From Tepidiforma sp. (GTDB taxonomy: Bacteria > Chloroflexota > Dehalococcoidia > Tepidiformales > Tepidiformaceae): DNA of 64,000 nt. The notes below the pieces were generated by a model. It was not told the DNA's origin, did not search any database, and saw only the letters and a program-made list of their open reading frames with translations. Location: contig NZ_BPIG01000001.1 in the NCBI RefSeq assembly GCF_026003995.1, positions 248,001-312,000 of the forward strand, written 5' to 3'. Below, piece by piece: positions 59,084 through 64,000 of the stretch; position 1 is the stretch's first letter; every line of letters begins with the position of its first letter. Position numbers and translations under genes: made by a program.

Positions 59084-60901
59084 CTACCCGGCGTCGTCGC
59101 TGTCGCTATCGTCGTCGGAGGCGCTCGAACTGCCGGGTTGCGCCGCGTCGGCGGTGCCGTGTGCGTCGGCGATGGCGAGGCCGGAGCCGCCGAAGCCGGA
59201 GAGGGCGCTCGCCGGGTCCTCGGTGCGGGCGCTGCCGGTCCACTGGCCGGCCGCGTCGGGGCCGTAATCGATGTTCCCGCGGTCGCCGGGGAGGATGCCG
59301 AAGCCAACGTTGCCGCTGCCGGTGCCGCCGCGGACGCCGGGGTCGCCCGGGTTGCCGATGAGGAAGTTCGTCATGCCCCTCTGGAGGGCGGCCGTCTCGG
59401 CGAGGCTGAGATTGCCGGCGGGCGGAACGTCGCTCGCGTCGTCCGCGGGGTCGACGTCCCAGCCGTACCGCCCGGCCCGCATCGCATCGATCTGGTCCTT
59501 GTGGTGCTCGTAGATCCACGCGCGCAGCGCCGGGTTGTCCGGGGGGGTCCCGTGGGGGGGCTGGCTGGCCGAAGGCGCCTTCGGAGTGTCGCCGGCGCTC
59601 GGTTGGCCTGCCGACTGCTTCGCGGCGTCCCGCTCTCGTGCGGCGCGCTCGGCTTCAGCGGCCTTACGCTCCATCTCGGCAGCGAATCGACCTTCCTCGG
59701 TCAGACCGGCGGCGGCCGTCGCCGCTTTGTCGCCGACGCCGGTGGCGTTGTCGATGGCGCGGCCTAACCGCCACCCGTAGAAGAAGGCGCCTGCAACTTG
59801 CCCGACCGGGCTGACCACCAGTCGGCTCGCGGCCGCCCCGATGTCTCCAACCGCATCCCAACCATTTCTCTCGCCGTCTTCCCCTCCGCTCACGACGATT
59901 CCGCCGCCGCGAGTGACGGTCCACCTGGTGATGTTGGCTTCGGGGGGCTGAGGCTTACCCGAAACGGGTTCACCATCGAGGATAGTGTCAACGGGTTCAC
60001 CATCGGGGATGGTGTCGTACGGATCGCCGGGGGCCGGCAGCGGCCGCGCATCGCCCTCGCCTTCGGCCGGGCTCACGCCGGTCGTTCCGCTCCCCATGGA
60101 ATCGAGCGCGGCTTGCATCAATCCCAGCTCGCCGGAGCCGCTCATGGCCCCGCGCCCGCTGCTCACCGCGAAGGGGTCGCTGCCGGTGCCGCCGGTCATC
60201 GCCCCCATGGCCGATTCGGCCATACCCCGGTAGGCCTCGTTGCCGTGCCCGCGGCTGCCGCGGCCCGGCAGTCCTGACCCGGCACCGGTGTCGGCGATGG
60301 CGGCATCGAGGTCGGCGACCGCCCCGCCGATGAGATTGAGCCCCGGCGCGCGGAGCGCGTCGCCGAAGGAGGGGCTTTCCGTGCCCGGCATGCCGTACCG
60401 GTCGTCGGTCCCGGGCATCCCGCCCGCGGCCTCGCCGGTCTTCGCCTGGAGGTCGTCGAGGGACGGCCTGGCGATGTCCTGGAAGGCGCCGGGGACGGCG
60501 GGCTCTGCGATATTGCTGCCGGCAGACGCCTCGGCGCGGTCGAGCGCGTCGCGGAGGCTCCCGGCGGTGCGCTCGAGGTCTGGAACCGGCGCCGCTGGCG
60601 CGGCGGCGGCGATGCTGCTGAGTCCCGAGGCGCTCCCGCTGCCCGGGGTATTCCCGTCGGCAGCCCGGGCCGCCGGCCCGTTGATGGCCGGCTCGCTGTT
60701 CCGGCGCAGGGCGTCTTTTACGTCTGCCCCGGCCGCCTCAGCGGGTGACGGCGCCCGTTTCAGGTCGATGGTGCGGAGGTCCGGCGCCGGGGCGGTCCTG
60801 GCGGCCGGCGGCGCTTCATTGGCAGGGGGCGGGGGCGGCGCGGCGTCGGCGGCCGGCGACCGCTTCGGGAACTGGGGGCCATTGGGGGAACGCTTCGGCA
60901 T
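59084..60901 (-). CDS. Low-complexity acidic protein, partner of the proline-rich protein
   Basis: A 605-residue protein of unknown function. The N-terminal third is Pro/Ala-rich. The middle has Gly/Ser/Asp-rich stretches with 'ESAMGAMTGGTGSD' and 'MQAALDSMGSG', and one more ordered part 'SRLVVSPVGQVAGAFFYGWR' with 'RAIDNATGVG'. Charged helices 'AAEMERKAAEAERAARERDA' follow, and the tail is SASDDDSDSDDAG. There is no signal peptide or clear membrane helix. The ATG at 60901 has AGGA ten bases upstream. With the following gene it forms a two-gene operon facing the dynamin-like genes. Confidence 0.75.
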   Translation of the reverse strand: MPKRSPNGPQFPKRSPAADAAPPPPPANEAPPAARTAPAPDLRTIDLKRAPSPAEAAGADVKDALRRNSEPAINGPAARAADGNTPGSGSASGLSSIAAAAPAAPVPDLERTAGSLRDALDRAEASAGSNIAEPAVPGAFQDIARPSLDDLQAKTGEAAGGMPGTDDRYGMPGTESPSFGDALRAPGLNLIGGAVADLDAAIADTGAGSGLPGRGSRGHGNEAYRGMAESAMGAMTGGTGSDPFAVSSGRGAMSGSGELGLMQAALDSMGSGTTGVSPAEGEGDARPLPAPGDPYDTIPDGEPVDTILDGEPVSGKPQPPEANITRWTVTRGGGIVVSGGEDGERNGWDAVGDIGAAASRLVVSPVGQVAGAFFYGWRLGRAIDNATGVGDKAATAAAGLTEEGRFAAEMERKAAEAERAARERDAAKQSAGQPSAGDTPKAPSASQPPHGTPPDNPALRAWIYEHHKDQIDAMRAGRYGWDVDPADDASDVPPAGNLSLAETAALQRGMTNFLIGNPGDPGVRGGTGSGNVGFGILPGDRGNIDYGPDAAGQWTGSARTEDPASALSGFGGSGLAIADAHGTADAAQPGSSSASDDDSDSDDAG

Positions 60902-61002
60902 GCGGGCCACATCCTGGTCGAGGATGCGGGCAGTCTCGGACCCCCGAATCTGGGCAGCAATGCCGAAAATGACACATTTTGTACCCGCGCGGCCGGGCCG
61001 CG

Positions 61003-61872
61003 TCAGGCCCCGGGCGGCGGGATGCGCGGCCACGTCCGGTCGTAGTACGGCCGGCGCCCATCCTCGACGATGCGAAGCTGGTGGACCGCCTCCGCCGTCC
61101 GCCCATCGAGGGGAATCCAGTCGTTGAACCAGATCGACGGTGGGTTATTGGCCGGGCCGGTGACGGAGACGAAGCGGAGCTCGCCCACTTCCGAATTGCC
61201 CCAGACGACCGGGTAGGTCAGCCGAACGCGGTAGGCCCGGCCGGGGACGGTGTTCCAGAGTTCGAGGAACTTCTGCACGTACTCCGGGCTGCCGTTCATG
61301 AGGAACTGGACGGCGGCCGCGAGATACGGGTGCTGCGCCGGGTCGAGGGCCGCGTCGCCGCCGTAGTGGCCCTTCACGACGGAGACCGCGACGGAGAGCG
61401 CCTCTGACCAGTTGCGCAGCCGGCGGGCGAACCCCGGCGTGGTGAGCATGCTCAGGAATCCCCGCTGGAACGGCCCTTGCAGCTCGCGGTGGAGGTCCAC
61501 CTCCCACACCCGCTGGATGACGGCGTTCGCAGCCACCACCTCGAACAGCTCAGTCGTGATGCAGGCCGGGTGCGGCAGGTCGGCGATTGCCTCGGCCGCG
61601 CTGCGCAGCGTGAACCACTCGTCTTCGAGCCGGTCGGCAGGCGAGGCGAAATCGGGCGCGTAGCCAGCGCCGCTCAGCACCTGCTGCCGGGCGAACGCGT
61701 CGGCGTCGAGCGCATCGAGGAGGCCGATGAGCGCCTCGCGGCTGGGGTGGCGGACGCCCGTTTCGTAGGCCTTGATGGACGCCGAAGAGATGCCGGCGCG
61801 CGCTGAGAGTTCCTCCCGCGAGAGATGGACCTGCCTCCGGAGCGTGCGAAGCTGGTCCATCCAGCCTTCCAT
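61003..61872 (-). CDS. XRE-family regulator with MmyB-like ligand domain
   Basis: A 289-residue regulator. The N-terminal helix-turn-helix (about 8-62) is 'LRRQVHLSREELSARAGISS' and 'IKAYETGVRHPSREALIGLL'. The C-terminal domain (about 95-265) is of the MmyB-like type, a PAS-related fold thought to bind fatty-acid ligands; it contains 'ITTELFEVVAANAVIQRVW' and 'GELRFVSVTGPANNPPSIWF'. It lies 101 bases upstream of the low-complexity operon on the same strand and might control it or the acyl-CoA carboxylase gene upstream. Confidence 0.87.
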   Translation of the reverse strand: MEGWMDQLRTLRRQVHLSREELSARAGISSASIKAYETGVRHPSREALIGLLDALDADAFARQQVLSGAGYAPDFASPADRLEDEWFTLRSAAEAIADLPHPACITTELFEVVAANAVIQRVWEVDLHRELQGPFQRGFLSMLTTPGFARRLRNWSEALSVAVSVVKGHYGGDAALDPAQHPYLAAAVQFLMNGSPEYVQKFLELWNTVPGRAYRVRLTYPVVWGNSEVGELRFVSVTGPANNPPSIWFNDWIPLDGRTAEAVHQLRIVEDGRRPYYDRTWPRIPPPGA

Positions 61873-61963
61873 GGTCTCGTTACCCGGCCGTGAGATTCGC
61901 GCATCCTACGTGAACGCAACGGCGAATGAAAGCCACGGCACCTGTCCGTGCAGGGCGCCCGCG

Positions 61964-64000
61964 CTACCAGCTGTCGATGTTCGGCCGCTTCTTCCCGGCG
62001 CGGGGAGCGGGCGGCCGGATCGACGCCAGCAGCGCGGTGAGCCACGCGCGCGTTTCGGCCGGGTCGATGGCGTCGTCGACTTCGAAGAGCGACGCCTGGT
62101 TGAGCGCCTTTCCGCGGGCGTAGGCGCGCGCCACCATCTCCTCGTAGAACTGCCGCCGCTTCTCGGGGTCGTCGATGGCCGCCAGTTCGTTCCGGTAGCC
62201 GAGCTTCACCGAACCCTCGAGCCCCATGCCGCCGAATTCGGCGGTCGGCCAGGCGACGGTGAAGAAAGGCCGGTGGTAGGTGCCGCCCGCCATCGCGATC
62301 GCGCCAAGCCCGTACGCCTTGCGGAGGATGACCGTGAACGTCGGCACCGAAATGTTCGCGCCCGTCAGGAAGACCCGGGCCGCGTGGCGGACGAGCGCCG
62401 TCTTCTCGGCTTCCGGCCCGACCATGATGCCCGGCGTGTCGCAGAAGTAGACGACGGGCAGGTCGAACGCGTCGCAGAGCTGCATGAAGCGGGCCGCCTT
62501 GTCGGCGCCATCGGCATCGATAGCGCCGCCGAGGTGGGCGGGGTTGTTCGCGATCACGCCCACCGGCCGCCCTTCGACCCGGGCGAGGGCGGTAATCATC
62601 CCGACGCCGAATTTCGGCCGGAGTTCGAGGACCGACCCGGTGTCGAAGAGCAGCCGGATCGCCTTCCGGACGTCGTACACGCGAAGCCGGTTTTCCGGCA
62701 CGACATGCCGGAGCAGCCGCTGGTCGGCGGCCTCCCAGCGCGGGAGCGGTCCCTGGAAGTAGGCGAGGTACTGCTTCGCCGTCTCGACGGCCTCGGCCTC
62801 GTCCTTCACGAGGATGTCGATGACGCCGTTCGGCACCTGGACCGAAACGGGACCGATCTCCTCCGGCGCATAGATGCCGAGGCCGCCGCCCTCGATCATC
62901 GCCGGGCCGCCCATGCCGATGTTGGCGTCTTCGGTGGCGATGACGACGTCGCAGCAGCCGAGGAGGGCGGCGTTCCCGGCGAAGCAGCGCCCGGTCGTGA
63001 TGCCGACCATCGGGACGTGCCCGGAGAGCTGGGCGAAGCGGGTGAACGTGGGCGGCGAGAGCGCGCTCGCGACGATGTCGGTATCGCCGGGCCGCCCGCC
63101 GCCGCCTTCCGCGAAGAGGATGAACGGCATCCGGCCCTGCTCGGCGATGTCGATGATCCGGTCGGTCTTGCGGTGGTTTTGGCCGCCCTGCGTGCCGGCG
63201 AGCACGGTGTAGTCGTAGGCCATGATGGCGCAGCGGCTGGCGGGGTCGCCGAAGAGGTCGCCGTTGACGCTGCCGACGCCGGTGATGAGGCCGTCGGCCG
63301 GCGTCTTCTCGATCAGCTCCTCGAGCGAGCGGCGGGCGCGCTGCGCGGCGAGGACGAGCGGCCCGTATTCGATGAACGTCCCCGGGTCGCAGAGGTGGGC
63401 GATGTTCTCGCGCGCGGTCCGGTGGCCGGTCGCGTGCCGCCTGGCGACGGCCTCCGGCCGCCGCTCGTCCCGCGTCCGCGCGCGGCGTTCGAGCACCTCG
63501 GCGAGGTCCGGCCGGATGGCGTCGAGGTCGATGGATTCCTCGGCCGCCTCGCTGTCCGCGTCGTCGAGGCCGGGCGCGATGGTGAGCAGGAGCGCGCCTT
63601 CGACGACCGGGAGCCCGGCCGCTGCTTCGACGCGGACGACCGTGCCTGAGCAGGGCGCGGTGACTTCGTGCTCCATCTTCATCGCTTCCATGACGGCGAG
63701 GACCTGGCCAGCCCGCACCGCCGCCCCGGGCTCGACGGCGATGGCGATGACCGTCCCCTGGAGCGGCGCGCGGACGGCCTGCTGCCCTTCGTCGACCGGC
63801 ACGGCGTCGGCCGGCGGGCGCGCCGGCGCCTGCTGCTTGCCGTACGCGAGCACGGCCAGCGGATCGCTCGTGTCGATGCGGGCGCCGGCGATGGCGGGCT
63901 GAGCCGGTTCGCCGGGTCGTGCGCCTTCAGCAGGCGTGGCGGCGAAGCGGGCAGCCGCCTCGGCCAGCGCGGGCGCGTGCTCGTCGATGAAGCGGGTGTG
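61964..64000 (-). CDS. Fused biotin-dependent acyl-CoA carboxylase, 3' part
   Basis: The visible 678 residues are the end of a larger protein that continues past the right edge. They begin with a biotin-carboxylase tail ('TRFIDEHAPALAEAAARF'). A biotinyl domain with the modified lysine in 'VLAVMEAMKMEHEVTAPC' comes next, then a carboxyltransferase domain of about 500 residues with 'FVEYG'-like 'FIEYGPLVLAAQR', 'PVVYFCDTPGIMVGPEAE' and 'AYGLGAIAMAGGTYHRPFF'. This BC-BCCP-CT fusion is known for single-chain acyl-CoA carboxylases. The acyl substrate is not known. It is the last gene and is transcribed leftward. Confidence 0.93.
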   Translation of the reverse strand, partial: HTRFIDEHAPALAEAAARFAATPAEGARPGEPAQPAIAGARIDTSDPLAVLAYGKQQAPARPPADAVPVDEGQQAVRAPLQGTVIAIAVEPGAAVRAGQVLAVMEAMKMEHEVTAPCSGTVVRVEAAAGLPVVEGALLLTIAPGLDDADSEAAEESIDLDAIRPDLAEVLERRARTRDERRPEAVARRHATGHRTARENIAHLCDPGTFIEYGPLVLAAQRARRSLEELIEKTPADGLITGVGSVNGDLFGDPASRCAIMAYDYTVLAGTQGGQNHRKTDRIIDIAEQGRMPFILFAEGGGGRPGDTDIVASALSPPTFTRFAQLSGHVPMVGITTGRCFAGNAALLGCCDVVIATEDANIGMGGPAMIEGGGLGIYAPEEIGPVSVQVPNGVIDILVKDEAEAVETAKQYLAYFQGPLPRWEAADQRLLRHVVPENRLRVYDVRKAIRLLFDTGSVLELRPKFGVGMITALARVEGRPVGVIANNPAHLGGAIDADGADKAARFMQLCDAFDLPVVYFCDTPGIMVGPEAEKTALVRHAARVFLTGANISVPTFTVILRKAYGLGAIAMAGGTYHRPFFTVAWPTAEFGGMGLEGSVKLGYRNELAAIDDPEKRRQFYEEMVARAYARGKALNQASLFEVDDAIDPAETRAWLTALLASIRPPAPRAGKKRPNIDSW

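Overview
The window is a continuous stretch of chromosome with very high GC content and densely packed genes. It carries flagellar and chemotaxis genes (fliM, cheW, cheX and the first codons of a probable cheA), a TatA protein, a ferredoxin-dependent 2-oxoacid oxidoreductase (korAB), MurJ, a full-length Rel (p)ppGpp enzyme and many crotonase, hydrolase and acyl-CoA carboxylase genes. This mix suggests a thermophilic or moderately thermophilic member of the Chloroflexota, perhaps a Dehalococcoidia/Tepidiforma-like lineage. That placement is inference from gene content and composition; no rRNA gene is present to confirm it. No prophage, insertion sequence or CRISPR array was seen.

Layout. 1-3.1 kb: chemotaxis/flagellar switch genes, cheA(partial)-cheW leftward and fliM-small gene-cheX rightward behind a possible FliA-type promoter. 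3.1-9.7 kb: a J-domain/zinc-finger membrane protein, hisS, rel, two small unknown genes around an inverted repeat, and comM. 9.7-15.7 kb: a MocR regulator, hydrolase, lipoprotein, cytidylate-kinase-like protein and a tandem HD/HD-GYP protein. 15.9-21.6 kb: korAB bracketed by two CBS-domain proteins, then a LysR regulator and a PHP phosphoesterase. 21.6-31.6 kb: assorted hydrolases, a lytic transglycosylase without signal peptide, a D,D-carboxypeptidase, enoyl-CoA hydratase, ErpA-like protein, EamA transporter, endonuclease III relative, tatA and a short XdhC-like gene.

31.8-34.7 kb is a compact secretion cassette. It has two paralogous small secreted proteins, a SipW/ER-type signal peptidase fused in frame to a DUF5305-like membrane protein, and a secreted glycine/aspartate-repeat (RTX-like) protein. 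The three secreted proteins share an NTVP motif just after the signal peptide. I read it as a dedicated peptidase with its substrates, by analogy with the TasA/SipW system.

34.7-49.5 kb: pheA with two TrkA-type and one Usp protein, a stand-alone biotinyl domain, a non-coding gap, an SDR with an altered catalytic motif, asd, murJ, a GH38 alpha-mannosidase, a TetR regulator, a cyclase-family protein and a metallopeptidase-like lipoprotein. Two tRNA-Glu genes (CTC and TTC anticodons) flank a small gene and ccdA at 49.5-51.2 kb.

51.3-60.9 kb resembles a distant counterpart of the mycobacterial iniBAC locus. A membrane-anchored Hsp70 is divergent from a pair of dynamin-like GTPases, the first of which is frameshifted in this sequence. 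Convergent to these are two large low-complexity acidic proteins, one with 18 copies of a 13-14-residue Pro/Gln/Tyr repeat. The window ends with an XRE/MmyB regulator and the 3' part of a fused biotin-dependent acyl-CoA carboxylase.
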